Shown here: positions 56,907 to 64,000 of the stretch, one piece after another
Position numbering within the stretch: the stretch's first letter is position 1
Layout: each line of letters begins with the position of its first letter
Assembly: GCF_036038375.1 (NCBI RefSeq)
Contig: NZ_CP107935.1
Coordinates: 3,348,001-3,412,000 of the forward strand
From: Streptomyces sp. NBC_00414
Lineage (GTDB): Bacteria; Actinomycetota; Actinomycetes; Streptomycetales; Streptomycetaceae
Reading direction: 5' to 3'
DNA: 64,000 nt
The notes under the pieces: generated by a model
The model's input: only the letters and a program-made list of their open reading frames with translations
Databases searched by the model: none
Told to the model about the DNA's origin: nothing
Program-made: the position numbers and the translations under genes

Positions 56907-57446
56907 TCACAGGGTGCCCCGGCTCTCCTCCAGGTACGCGAGCGCTCCCACGGCCTCCTCCGCGAAGAACACCAGATCGGTGAGCGGCACGGGCAGGAAC
57001 CCCTCGGCCTCCATACGCAGGAACTGCTGCTTGAGACCGTCGTAGAAGCCGGCGGTGTTGAGCAGGACGACCGGCTTGTCGGTGTGTCCGTGCTTCTTCA
57101 GCTCCAGGATCTCGGTGGCCTCGTCGAGCGTGCCCGTCCCGCCGACCATGACGACGACGGCGTCGGCCTTCTCCAGGAGCAGCGCCTTGCGCTCCGCGAG
57201 ATCCCGGGCGACGACCATCTCGTCCGCGCCCTTGCGTGCCTTGGCGACCAGGAACTCGACCGAGACGCCCACCAGTCGGCCGCCCGCCTCCTGCACACCG
57301 TCGGCGACGACCTTCATGAGCCCGACGTCGGAACCGCCCCACACGAGCGTGTGCCCGCCCTTGCCGAGCAGTTCGGCGAACTCGCGCGCGGGCCGCGTGT
57401 AGCGCTCGTCGAGATCGGCGGCGGAGAGAAAGACACAGATGTTCAT
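56907..57446 (-). CDS. LOG-family Rossmann-fold protein (TIGR00730)
   Basis: A 179-residue protein of the lysine-decarboxylase-like/LOG group. It has the N-terminal MNICVFLSAADLDERY, the substrate segment TLVWGGSDVGLMKVVADG and the VGGTGTLDEATEIL signature, equivalent to the PGGxGTxxE motif. Many relatives are nucleoside 5'-monophosphate phosphoribohydrolases acting on cytokinin-type nucleotides. The family has other members, so the activity is inferred. The ATG is taken as start; a GTG two codons earlier also exists. Confidence 0.88.
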   Translation of the reverse strand: MNICVFLSAADLDERYTRPAREFAELLGKGGHTLVWGGSDVGLMKVVADGVQEAGGRLVGVSVEFLVAKARKGADEMVVARDLAERKALLLEKADAVVVMVGGTGTLDEATEILELKKHGHTDKPVVLLNTAGFYDGLKQQFLRMEAEGFLPVPLTDLVFFAEEAVGALAYLEESRGTL

Positions 57447-57619
57447 GCGCACAATTTACGGGCCGTCTTCGGCACCCCGGGAGGGAAGAACACGACGGCG
57501 CCGAACGCTGTACCCGGAGAGAACGCGGCCGGGGCCCCGCCACGGCAGCGCACCCTCCACCCGTTCGACCTCTACCGCCGATGCACCTCTACCGAAGCAC
57601 CTCTACCGAGGAGTGGAAC

Positions 57620-57952
57620 GTGACCAAGGGCCATCACATCACCGTCGAGCAGGGCACCGAGCATGTCCGCGTGGTCCACGACGGCAAGGTGCTCGCCGAC
57701 AGCACGCGCCCGCTGGTGCTGCGCGAGACGGGTCTCCCGCCGCGCTACTACATCCCGCCGGCGGACGTCCACGTGGACCTGCTGACCGCGTCGGACACCT
57801 CCACCCACTGCCCGTTCAAGGGAGACGCGTCCTACTGGTCCCTGCCGGACGCCCCGGACCTGGTCTGGGCGTACCCGGACCCGAAGCCGGAGGTGGCGGA
57901 GATCAAGGACCACTTCTGCTTCTACGAGGTGGAAACCGTCCCCGCGGACTGA
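57620..57952 (+). CDS. DUF427 domain protein
   Basis: A 110-residue protein of the DUF427 family, a small beta-rich fold of unknown function widespread in actinobacteria. Typical segments are VRVVHDGKVLADSTRPLVL, RYYIPPADVHVDLL, STHCPFKGDASYWSL and AYPDPKPEVAEIKDHFCFYE. The GTG start (VTKGHHITVEQG) has GAGGAG six bases before it, better than an ATG 13 codons upstream in repeated DNA. Just before the gene, CACCTCTACCG occurs in tandem. Confidence 0.85.
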   Translation: MTKGHHITVEQGTEHVRVVHDGKVLADSTRPLVLRETGLPPRYYIPPADVHVDLLTASDTSTHCPFKGDASYWSLPDAPDLVWAYPDPKPEVAEIKDHFCFYEVETVPAD

Positions 57953-57993
57953 CCCCAGCCCGTCGACACCGCCTCGGCACCTGACGAGGCCGA

Positions 57994-58620
57994 TCACCCG
58001 ATCCCGGCGCTGCCGCAGCTGAAGGCGGCGTCGGCGAGACGGCTCGGCGTGAGGCGAACCTGCGTGAGGTGCTCGGCGAGGGCGAAAGCGGCCGGAACGG
58101 CCGGATCGCCGTCGAGGTCGTCGGCCGTGGCGGGCTCTTCCGGGAACGCGAAGCCGAGGCGGTGGATGACGTCCAGGAGTTCGTCCGGGCGGCCTCCGTG
58201 GCGTCGGCCGGCGTCACGGAGGCCGAACTGTAGGAGCCGGTCCGAGTTCTCGATCCAGAGGAACGAGCCGTCATAGTTGGCGTCGCTGTTGTCGTGGTGG
58301 GAGATCCAGCGGGTGCCCACCGAGGCAGGCAGCGCCTTCTCCTCGTCGACACCGTGCCAGCCGTTGGGCTCGACCATGAGGGTCCACGGGCCGATCGAGG
58401 TCATACCGAACAGCGTCCGCATGCCATTGGACGAGGCGTAGAAGTCGTGGGCGGCGTCGACCAGTTCGTTGATTCCGGTGCGTGCGGGTTCGGCTCGGCC
58501 TGCGAGCCGGTGCAGCAGCTCCGCCGGAGGGACCTCGTGGACGAGAGTGAGGCAGTAGGAGTCCGCGAGGTTCGAGAAACGTTCCTCGAACCACACGTAG
58601 TCGCCGGTGCGCACGGTCAT
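57994..58620 (-). CDS. DUF6461-like protein
   Basis: A 208-residue cytosolic protein. It begins with a Trp-Phe-Glu-Glu segment (WFEERFSNLADSYCLTLVHE), continues with PPAELLHRLAG and the aromatic FGMTSIGPWTLMVEPNGWHG, and ends with ALAEHLTQVRLTPSRLADAAF. I recall this pattern as DUF6461, common in Streptomyces and of unknown role. No membrane segment or signal peptide is seen. It is convergent with the DUF427 gene. It lies upstream of nothing on its own strand, so it appears monocistronic. Confidence 0.75.
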   Translation of the reverse strand: MTVRTGDYVWFEERFSNLADSYCLTLVHEVPPAELLHRLAGRAEPARTGINELVDAAHDFYASSNGMRTLFGMTSIGPWTLMVEPNGWHGVDEEKALPASVGTRWISHHDNSDANYDGSFLWIENSDRLLQFGLRDAGRRHGGRPDELLDVIHRLGFAFPEEPATADDLDGDPAVPAAFALAEHLTQVRLTPSRLADAAFSCGSAGIG

Positions 58621-58672
58621 ACCCGTGATCCTCGCTCACACCACTGACATCCCCGGCCGACCGCGGCAGGCG

Positions 58673-59803
58673 TCAGACCGTCGCCGTCGCCGCTCGTGTC
58701 GTCGTCGCGATCGTCGCCGAGCCCACCACGCGCGTGTCCTCGTACAGGACGATCGCCTGGCCGGGGGCCACCCCGCGGACCGGCTCCGTGAAGGCGACCT
58801 CCAGGGTGCCGTCCACCAGTTCGGCCCGGACCTCGGTCTCGCCGCCGTGGGCGCGGAGCTGGGCCGTGTACGTGCCGGGGCCCGTCGGGGCCGCGCCGCA
58901 CCAGCGGGGCTTGATGGCCGTCAGTGCGGAGACGTCCAGGGCGGCCACGGGACCGACCGTCACCGTGTTGTCGACCGGGGAGATGTCCAGCACGTAGCGC
59001 GGCTTGCCGTCGGCGGCCGGGGTGCCGATGCGCAGGCCCTTGCGCTGGCCGATCGTGAAGCCGTACGCACCCTCGTGGCTGCCCACGACCGCGCCCGACT
59101 CGTCGACGATGTCGCCCTCCGCCTTGCCCAGGCGCTTCGACAGGAAGCCCTGGGTGTCGCCGTCCGCGATGAAGCAGATGTCGTGCGAGTCCGGCTTCTT
59201 GGCGACGGCCAGGCCCCGGCGCTCGGCCTCCGCGCGGATCTCGTCCTTCGTGGTGAGCGTGTCGCCGAGGGGGAACATGGCGTGTGCGAGCTGGCGGTCG
59301 TCCAGCACCCCGAGCACGTACGACTGATCCTTGGCCATGTCGGAGGCCCGGTGCAGCTCGCGCGTGCCGTCCTCGTTCACCAGCACCTTCGCGTAGTGGC
59401 CCGTGCAGACCGCGTCGAAGCCGAGGGCGAGGGCCTTGTCCAGCAGGGCCGCGAACTTGATCTTCTCGTTGCAGCGCAGGCACGGGTTCGGGGTGCGCCC
59501 GGCCTCGTACTCCGCCACGAAGTCGTCCACCACGTCCTCGCGGAAACGCTCGGCGAGATCCCACACGTAGAACGGGATGCCGATGACGTCCGCGGCCCGG
59601 CGGGCGTCACGCGAATCCTCGATCGTGCAACAGCCGCGCGCGCCCGTGCGGAACGATTGCGGGTTCGCCGAGAGGGCGAGATGCACACCGGTCACGTCGT
59701 GCCCGGCTTCCGCGGCACGGGCGGCGGCGACGGCGGAATCCACGCCACCGGACATGGCGGCCAGTACGCGGAGGGGGCGAGGGCGCTGCGAGGTCTCAGT
59801 CAT
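58673..59803 (-). CDS. mnmA: tRNA-specific 2-thiouridylase
   Basis: A 376-residue ATP-dependent enzyme that puts sulfur on uridine 34 of Lys, Glu and Gln tRNAs. The PP-loop is [18 protein letters not shown] near residue 14. The catalytic cysteines are in [16 protein letters not shown] and [12 protein letters not shown], followed by the TIGQRKGL segment. Sulfur is supplied as persulfide by a cysteine desulfurase, for which the gene at 61214 is the obvious candidate; two unrelated genes lie between them. Confidence 0.96.
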   Translation of the reverse strand: MTETSQRPRPLRVLAAMSGGVDSAVAAARAAEAGHDVTGVHLALSANPQSFRTGARGCCTIEDSRDARRAADVIGIPFYVWDLAERFREDVVDDFVAEYEAGRTPNPCLRCNEKIKFAALLDKALALGFDAVCTGHYAKVLVNEDGTRELHRASDMAKDQSYVLGVLDDRQLAHAMFPLGDTLTTKDEIRAEAERRGLAVAKKPDSHDICFIADGDTQGFLSKRLGKAEGDIVDESGAVVGSHEGAYGFTIGQRKGLRIGTPAADGKPRYVLDISPVDNTVTVGPVAALDVSALTAIKPRWCGAAPTGPGTYTAQLRAHGGETEVRAELVDGTLEVAFTEPVRGVAPGQAIVLYEDTRVVGSATIATTTRAATATV

Positions 59804-59863
59804 AACCCCTCAAGGGTACGGGTCCCCGGGAACCGGAGCCCGCGAGTATCCGTTGAAGATCGC

Positions 59864-60580
59864 ATGGGGGAGACCACGAACGACTCGGACCGGCGCATCG
59901 GGCGCCGCGCGCTGCTCATCGGCGGGGCCGCGGCCGCCGTCGGCACCGCCGTGCTGGCCCGGGACGAGCTGGGGCGTCTGTGGTGGCGCACGCCGGGCGT
60001 GGAGAAGCCCCGCAAGGAGGGCGAGGTCGACTTCGGGGGCGCGAGCTGGGTGGCGGCGTCCTCGGCGAACTGGCGGCGGGCGGACCGGCCGGACGACTTC
60101 GGCATAGACCGCGTGATCATCCATGTCACGCAGGGCAGCTTCAAGAGCGCGGTGAAGGTCTTCCAGGATCCGGGCCACGGCGCCGCCGCGCACTACATCG
60201 TCGGCAAGGACGGCCGCATCACCCAGATGATCCGCGAGCTGGACGTGGCCTTCCACGCGGGCAACCGCGAGTTCAACGAGCGCAGCGTCGGCATCGAGCA
60301 CGAGGGCTTCGTCGACCGGCCGGAAGACTTCACGGACGCCATGTACGAGGCTTCGGCCCGGCTCAGCGCGCGAATATGCGCCCGTTACGACATCTCCGTC
60401 GACCGGGAGCACATCATCGGGCACGTCGAGGTACCGGGCACCGACCACACCGACCCCGGTCCGCACTGGGACTGGGACCGGTACATCCCCATGGTGCGCG
60501 CGGCAGCGAAGCGGGAGGCCGGGCGGACGGCCTCCCCGACGGCCACCCCCACGGCCGAGCCGACCACGCGCGGCGCGTAA
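59864..60580 (+). CDS. Tat-exported N-acetylmuramoyl-L-alanine amidase
   Basis: A 238-residue peptidoglycan amidase. A twin-arginine signal is visible at residues 11-35 (RRIGRRALLIGGAAAAVG). The amidase_2/PGRP domain follows, with zinc histidines in DRVIIHVTQGSF and GTDHTDPGPHW and the segment AAHYIVGKDGRITQMI. It probably cleaves the bond between muramic acid and L-alanine outside the membrane. The C-terminus is a Thr/Pro/Ala tail. The ATG is preferred, with weak GAAG upstream. Confidence 0.88.
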   Translation: MGETTNDSDRRIGRRALLIGGAAAAVGTAVLARDELGRLWWRTPGVEKPRKEGEVDFGGASWVAASSANWRRADRPDDFGIDRVIIHVTQGSFKSAVKVFQDPGHGAAAHYIVGKDGRITQMIRELDVAFHAGNREFNERSVGIEHEGFVDRPEDFTDAMYEASARLSARICARYDISVDREHIIGHVEVPGTDHTDPGPHWDWDRYIPMVRAAAKREAGRTASPTATPTAEPTTRGA

Positions 60581-60740
60581 CCAGGCAGGCAGACAGGAAG
60601 CCAGGCAGGAAGCCAGTTCCGCACTCTCCCGAAGAACTCCCCGCACTCCCCCGAGAAGCGGCCACAACCTGTCCTGTACCTCGCGGAGACTCCTGTCCCG
60701 GCGGTCACACGGGCCGCTCGTTCGTCGCAAGGAGTTGCGC

Positions 60741-61157
60741 GTGTTCTCCGTTCTCGCCGACATCAACTGGCTGTCCGTCGCCATGGCCGCCGTGGCATCG
60801 GTCCTGCTCGCCGGCGTGTGGTTCGCGGTCGTGATCGCCAAGCCGTACGCCGTCGCCCTCGGCCGCGAAGGCGCCCCGGCGCCCGCGGCGACGGCGGTCA
60901 CCATGGCGGGTCCTCCGGTGTGTCTCCTGTTCACCGTTCTGACCAGCGCCGTGCTCGTCGAGGCCCTCGACATCACCGGCATCGGTGACGCCGTGGTCTT
61001 CGGGCTCCTCGTCGGCGTCGGCTATCTCGGCGCGATGACCTTCCAGATCGCCATCAACCCGAACTTCCCGCGCCCGCTCTACTACGGCGTCCTCAACGCG
61101 CCGTTCTTCGTGATCACTAGCGTGCTCGGCAGCGTCGTCCTGGTCTCGATGCGCTAG
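60741..61157 (+). CDS. DUF1761-like membrane protein
   Basis: A 138-residue integral membrane protein with four hydrophobic segments: AMAAVASVLLAGVWFAVVIA, a second after PVCLLFTVLTSAVL, a third around VVFGLLVGVGYLGAMTF and a fourth, FFVITSVLGSVVLVSM. The WLSVAMAAV start and WFAVVIAKPY segment fit DUF1761. The GTG (VFSVLADINW) is preceded by AAGGAG seven bases upstream, which rules out the TTG two codons earlier. The function is unknown. Confidence 0.82.
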   Translation: MFSVLADINWLSVAMAAVASVLLAGVWFAVVIAKPYAVALGREGAPAPAATAVTMAGPPVCLLFTVLTSAVLVEALDITGIGDAVVFGLLVGVGYLGAMTFQIAINPNFPRPLYYGVLNAPFFVITSVLGSVVLVSMR

Positions 61158-61172
61158 CGGGCCGGGGCGGGC

Positions 61173-61211
61173 GACCGGACAGGTAGGACCGGACAGGCAC
61201 GACCGGACAGG
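61173..61211. repeat. Three 14-bp tandem repeats between convergent genes
   Basis: GACCGGACAGGTAG, GACCGGACAGGCAC and the partial GACCGGACAGG follow one another directly, between the stops of the DUF1761 and cysteine desulfurase genes. Confidence 0.8.
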
Positions 61212-61213
61212 TC

Positions 61214-62383
61214 CTAGCTGAGTCCCGCCGTCCGGGCCCGCTCCACCGCCGGGCCGATCGCCTTGCCGACCGCCTCGACGTCCGCCTCCGTCGAGGTGTG
61301 GCCGAGGGAGAAGCGCAGGGTGCCGCGGGCCAGGTCGGGGGCGGTGCCGGTGGCGAGGAGCACATGGCTGGGCTGGGCCACGCCGGCCGTGCACGCGGAG
61401 CCCGTGGAGCACTCGATGCCCTGGGCGTCGAGCAGCAGGAGCAGCGAGTCGCCCTCGCAGCCGGGGAAGGTGAAGTGGGCGTTCGCGGGCAGGCGGCCCC
61501 CCTCCGCCGGGTCGCCGCCGAGGATCGCGTCCGGAACGGCCGCGAGGACCGAGTCGACCAGGTCGTCGCGCAGCGAGCCGATCTCACGGGCGAACCACTC
61601 CCGCTGCTCGGCGGCCGTGCTGCCCGCCACGGCGAACGCGGCGACGGCGGGCACGTCCAGGGTGCCGGAGCGCACATGGCGCTCCTGGCCGCCACCGTGC
61701 AGGACCGGAACAGGGCTGTACTCGCGGCCGAGCAGCAGCGCCCCGATGCCGTACGGGCCACCGATCTTGTGCCCCGAGACGGTCATCGCGGCGAGTCCCG
61801 AGGCGCCGAAGTCGACGGAGACCTGACCGAAGGCCTGGACGGCGTCCGCGTGCAGCGGGATCCCGAACTCCCCTGCCACGTCGGCGAGTTCGCGGACCGG
61901 CATGATCGTGCCGATCTCGTTGTTCGCCCACATGACGGTCGCGAGGGCGAGGTCGTCGGGGTTGCGGGCGATGGCCTCGCGCAGGGTCTCCGGGTGGACG
62001 CGGCCGTACCGGTCGACCGGGAGGTACTCGACGGTGGCGCCCTCGTGCTCGCCGAGCCAGTGGACGGCGTCGAGGACGGCGTGGTGTTCGACGGGGCTGG
62101 CCAGGATCCGGGTGCGGGCCGGGTCGGCGTCGCGGCGGGCCCAGTACAGGCCCTTCACGGCGAGGTTGTCGGCCTCGGTGCCGCCGGAGGTGAAGACCAC
62201 CTCGCTGGGGCGGGCGCCCAGGGCGTCCGCCAGTGTCTCGCGGGACTCCTCGACCGTCCGGCGGGCGCGACGGCCGGCGGCGTGCAGGGAGGAGGCGTTG
62301 CCCGTGACGGCGAACTGGGCGGTCATTGCCAGGGCCGCCTCCGGGAGCATGGGGGTGGTCGCGGCGTGGTCGAGGTATGCCAT
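61214..62383 (-). CDS. Cysteine desulfurase
   Basis: A 389-residue PLP enzyme of the NifS/IscS class that removes sulfur from cysteine and carries it as a persulfide. It begins [16 protein letters not shown]. The PLP lysine is in [17 protein letters not shown], and the active cysteine is in STGSACTAG near residue 330. Its closeness to mnmA suggests that it provides sulfur for tRNA 2-thiolation; a role in iron-sulfur clusters is also possible. It is transcribed on the minus strand toward the convergent repeats. Confidence 0.95.
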   Translation of the reverse strand: MAYLDHAATTPMLPEAALAMTAQFAVTGNASSLHAAGRRARRTVEESRETLADALGARPSEVVFTSGGTEADNLAVKGLYWARRDADPARTRILASPVEHHAVLDAVHWLGEHEGATVEYLPVDRYGRVHPETLREAIARNPDDLALATVMWANNEIGTIMPVRELADVAGEFGIPLHADAVQAFGQVSVDFGASGLAAMTVSGHKIGGPYGIGALLLGREYSPVPVLHGGGQERHVRSGTLDVPAVAAFAVAGSTAAEQREWFAREIGSLRDDLVDSVLAAVPDAILGGDPAEGGRLPANAHFTFPGCEGDSLLLLLDAQGIECSTGSACTAGVAQPSHVLLATGTAPDLARGTLRFSLGHTSTEADVEAVGKAIGPAVERARTAGLS

Positions 62384-62513
62384 GGTGCGCCCGATTCTAG
62401 AGCCCGCCGTCCTCCGACTCGGTCGGGCGGGGGCCGTTCACGCCCGACCCCGGCGCGTACCGGCCTCGGAGGCTCGGCGCGTACCGGTCCCGGAAGCTCG
62501 GCGCCTACCGGTC

Positions 62514-62783
62514 TCAGAAGCTCCAGGACAGGGTGCTGTCCGCCGACATGAAGGCGACCAGGACCACCAGGTCGGCGACGCCCAGGCCGAGCCCGAGGAA
62601 GGCGCGCCCGCGGCGGGTGGTGCCCCGGAGGAGGGCCGCAGAGGCCAGGATGATGGCGACGGGGCCCAGGAAGACGTTCAGGGCGAGCAGGCCGACGAGG
62701 CCGAGGATGAACGACGCGACGGCCATACCGTCGGCGTCACGGGCGGCGCTCCGGTTCCGCGGGGCGGCGGTGGTGAGTTCCAT
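62514..62783 (-). CDS. DUF4190-like small membrane protein
   Basis: An 89-residue protein. After a Thr/Arg-rich cytoplasmic start (MELTTAAPRNRSAARDADGM) come two membrane helices (AVASFILGLVGLLALNVFLG and IILASAALL) and a third (FLGLGLGVADLVVLVAF). The pattern of a repeated glycine-rich hairpin fits DUF4190. The ATG lies at 62783, and the longer open frame upstream is non-coding. It is probably in one unit with the 54-residue gene upstream. Confidence 0.75.
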   Translation of the reverse strand: MELTTAAPRNRSAARDADGMAVASFILGLVGLLALNVFLGPVAIILASAALLRGTTRRGRAFLGLGLGVADLVVLVAFMSADSTLSWSF

Positions 62784-62908
62784 GTGTCTGCTCCCAGCAG
62801 GCAGTCGTGCGTGGACGGATCGACAGTTCGGTCGGACGCGCGCGGGCCGGTCGGACGCGTCGGTCGTATGCGGCCGGTCGTACGCGGCCGGGCGGCGTGG
62901 CGGCCGGT

Positions 62909-63073
62909 TCAGCCGGAGGTCTCGCGACGTCGGCCGTGGCGCTCGCGGATCGCGAAGACGGCCAGCCAGACGCCGATGACCACGGCGGCCACGACGGAGA
63001 AGGAGAGCGGCGCGTGGGCCACGGTGCCCAGCACGACACCCAGCAGCAGGAGCGCCGCGACGAGGATCAGCAT
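62909..63073 (-). CDS. Small membrane protein of 54 residues
   Basis: A 54-residue protein with two membrane helices (MLILVAALLLLGVVLGTVAH and the FSVVAAVVIGVWLAVFAI segment) and a basic cytoplasmic tail (RERHGRRRETSG). GAGAGG lies six bases before the ATG. It diverges from the FabR-like regulator, and the operator-like sites between them place it under likely control of that regulator. No family is recognised. Confidence 0.7.
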   Translation of the reverse strand: MLILVAALLLLGVVLGTVAHAPLSFSVVAAVVIGVWLAVFAIRERHGRRRETSG

Positions 63074-63098
63074 GAGTCGCCTCTCGTGGAAGATTCGG

Positions 63099-63184
63099 TG
63101 AACGCTTGTAGGTACAGTTGTTCACTGACTCCAAAGTCTAACCTGTTGGGCGACTTTCCCATTACAGAGAACGGTTGTTTACTG
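63099..63184. promoter_or_regulatory. Two FabR-like operators before TetR regulator
   Basis: The sites GTACAGTTGTTCACTG (63112-63127) and ACGGTTGTTTACTG (63171-63184) share ACRGTTGTTYACTG, 57 bases apart. The first reads TACA-NN-TGTTCxCT, close to the E. coli FabR operator as I recall it (AGCGTACA-NN-TGTTCGCT). The inverted TGAAC/GTTCA pair at 63099-63124 overlaps it. They fall between the divergent regulator and small membrane protein genes. Confidence 0.5.
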
Positions 63185-63190
63185 CATGGC

Positions 63191-63808
63191 ATGAGTCACA
63201 CGCTCGGCGTCCGACAGGCCCAGAAACAGAAAACCCGACAGGCGTTCCTGGACGCCGCGTTGGGCCTGCTGGAGGAGCAGAGCCTCAGCAGCCTGGGGCT
63301 GCGCGAGGTCACCCGGGCCGTCGGTGTCGCCCCGACCGCCTTCTACCGGCACTTCCACTCGACAGCGGACCTCGGTGTCGCCCTGGTCGAGGAGGCGCTG
63401 GGCAGCCTGCACCCGATGATCTCCGGCACGGTGTCCGCGTCCGGCGACAGCGACGAACGCATAGACCGGGCCGTCGCCCTGATCGCCCGTCATGTGCGTG
63501 AGCACCCCGCGCACATCCGGTTCATCGCCCGTGAGCGCAACGGCGGGGTGCAGAAGGTCCGGGCCGCGATCGCGGAACAGATGGACCGGTTCACCGACGA
63601 GGTGAAGGCCGAGCTGGCCAAGCAGCCCGAGTCGGCCGGCTGGAGCGACGGCGATCTGCTGATGCTCGCCGGGCTGTACGTCGACCAGATGCTGATGACC
63701 GCCAGTACGTTCCTGGAGGCGGCCCCGGCGGAACAGGACCGGGTGGCGCGGGTCGCCAGGCGCCGGATGCGGCTGATCAGCATCGGCCGCCGCCACTGGC
63801 TGGGCTGA
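63191..63808 (+). CDS. TetR-family regulator, FabR-like
   Basis: A 205-residue TetR-type regulator. The N-terminus GVRQAQKQKTRQAFLDAALG and the helix-turn-helix LGLREVTRAVGVAPTAFYRH, followed by FHSTADLGVALVEEA, closely resemble E. coli FabR, a repressor of unsaturated fatty acid synthesis. The later segments PAHIRFIARERNGG and RRRMRLISIGRRHW also match. The ATG at MSHTLGVRQ is the start; an out-of-frame ATG lies five bases earlier. The gene has FabR-like operators upstream, so it is probably autoregulated. No fatty acid gene is in the window. Confidence 0.88.
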   Translation: MSHTLGVRQAQKQKTRQAFLDAALGLLEEQSLSSLGLREVTRAVGVAPTAFYRHFHSTADLGVALVEEALGSLHPMISGTVSASGDSDERIDRAVALIARHVREHPAHIRFIARERNGGVQKVRAAIAEQMDRFTDEVKAELAKQPESAGWSDGDLLMLAGLYVDQMLMTASTFLEAAPAEQDRVARVARRRMRLISIGRRHWLG

Positions 63809-63845
63809 CACCCGGCCCCTCCATCGACGGCCCCGCCCGCGCGAA

Positions 63846-63874
63846 GGGCGCGTACGACGGTCCCGTACGCGCCC
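63846..63874 (+). terminator. Hairpin after FabR-like regulator
   Basis: An 11-bp perfect inverted repeat (GGGCGCGTACG and CGTACGCGCCC) with a seven-base loop lies 38 bases after the regulator stop. There is no T tract. Confidence 0.65.
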
Positions 63875-63940
63875 TGAGTCCTGCTCCGCCCTGAGTCTTG
63901 CTCCGCTCCGAGCCTCGCCCCCAGTGAGCCCTGCGCGCCC

Positions 63941-64000
63941 CTAGCCCTGAGCCTGCCGGCTCTGCTGCCCCTGACCCTGCGGACCGCCGCCGGGGCCGCA
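63941..64000 (-). CDS. Possible C-terminal end of a gene continuing beyond the window
   Basis: Nineteen codons on the minus strand end at a TAG and read CGPGGGPQGQGQQSRQAQG, a glycine/glutamine-rich tail of a kind common at the ends of Streptomyces proteins. The gene body lies outside the window. Only the open frame and composition support this call. Confidence 0.4.
   Translation of the reverse strand, partial: CGPGGGPQGQGQQSRQAQG

Overview
The window is a high-GC (about 70%) chromosomal segment of a Streptomyces species. The evidence is the strong GC bias at third codon positions, GTG and TTG starts, four-base start/stop overlaps, Tat-dependent secretion signals and a recognisable gene order. 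From memory, the order mnmA - metE-like - ligA - rmdB - gatC/gatA/gatB - LuxR-type ATPase regulator - GGDEF/EAL protein - ilvB/ilvN/ilvC - serA - PucR regulator - proline catabolism - leuB - ilvE matches the SCO5486-SCO5523 region of S. coelicolor, seen here in the opposite orientation. That comparison was not computed.

Layout. 1-13 kb: ilvE and leuB (branched-chain amino acid synthesis), a Tat-exported lipoprotein phosphoesterase, a divergent LysR/quinone-type oxidoreductase pair, a secreted GH97 glycosidase, and the proline-catabolism genes (P5C dehydrogenase and proline dehydrogenase) with a divergent PucR-type regulator. 13-25.7 kb looks like an accessory block between PucR and serA. It holds a giant SARP/AfsR-like regulator with two internal tandem-repeat tracts, a TetX-like FAD monooxygenase, an importer operon (lipoprotein, fused double permease, two ATPases) behind a Zur-box-like palindrome, and a TetR/MFS efflux pair sharing a tandem 26-bp operator-like repeat.

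25.9-31.6 kb: serA, ilvC, ilvN and ilvB on the minus strand. ilvB is preceded by an attenuator leader encoding a 13-residue peptide with consecutive Ile-Leu-Val-Leu codons and a Rho-independent terminator. 31.6-46 kb: a membrane GGDEF protein with a degenerate EAL domain, a D-2-hydroxyacid dehydrogenase, an aldo/keto reductase, a PQQ-type sugar dehydrogenase lipoprotein, a large LuxR-family ATPase regulator coupled to a 64-residue protein, a small membrane protein, a GNAT acetyltransferase and an MMPL exporter with a TTA codon at position 4.

46-64 kb: the GatCAB amidotransferase genes, an intact GGDEF-EAL phosphodiesterase (RmdB type), ligA, a MetE-like zinc methyltransferase, an SDR, a LOG-family protein, small conserved proteins, mnmA and its likely sulfur-supplying cysteine desulfurase, a Tat-exported amidase, two small membrane proteins and a FabR-like TetR regulator with FabR-like operator sequences upstream. 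No tRNA, rRNA, CRISPR array or transposase gene was recognised. The most interesting candidate system is the Zur-box-controlled peptide/nickel-class importer at 18.3-23.4 kb, which may import a zinc-chelate (zincophore).
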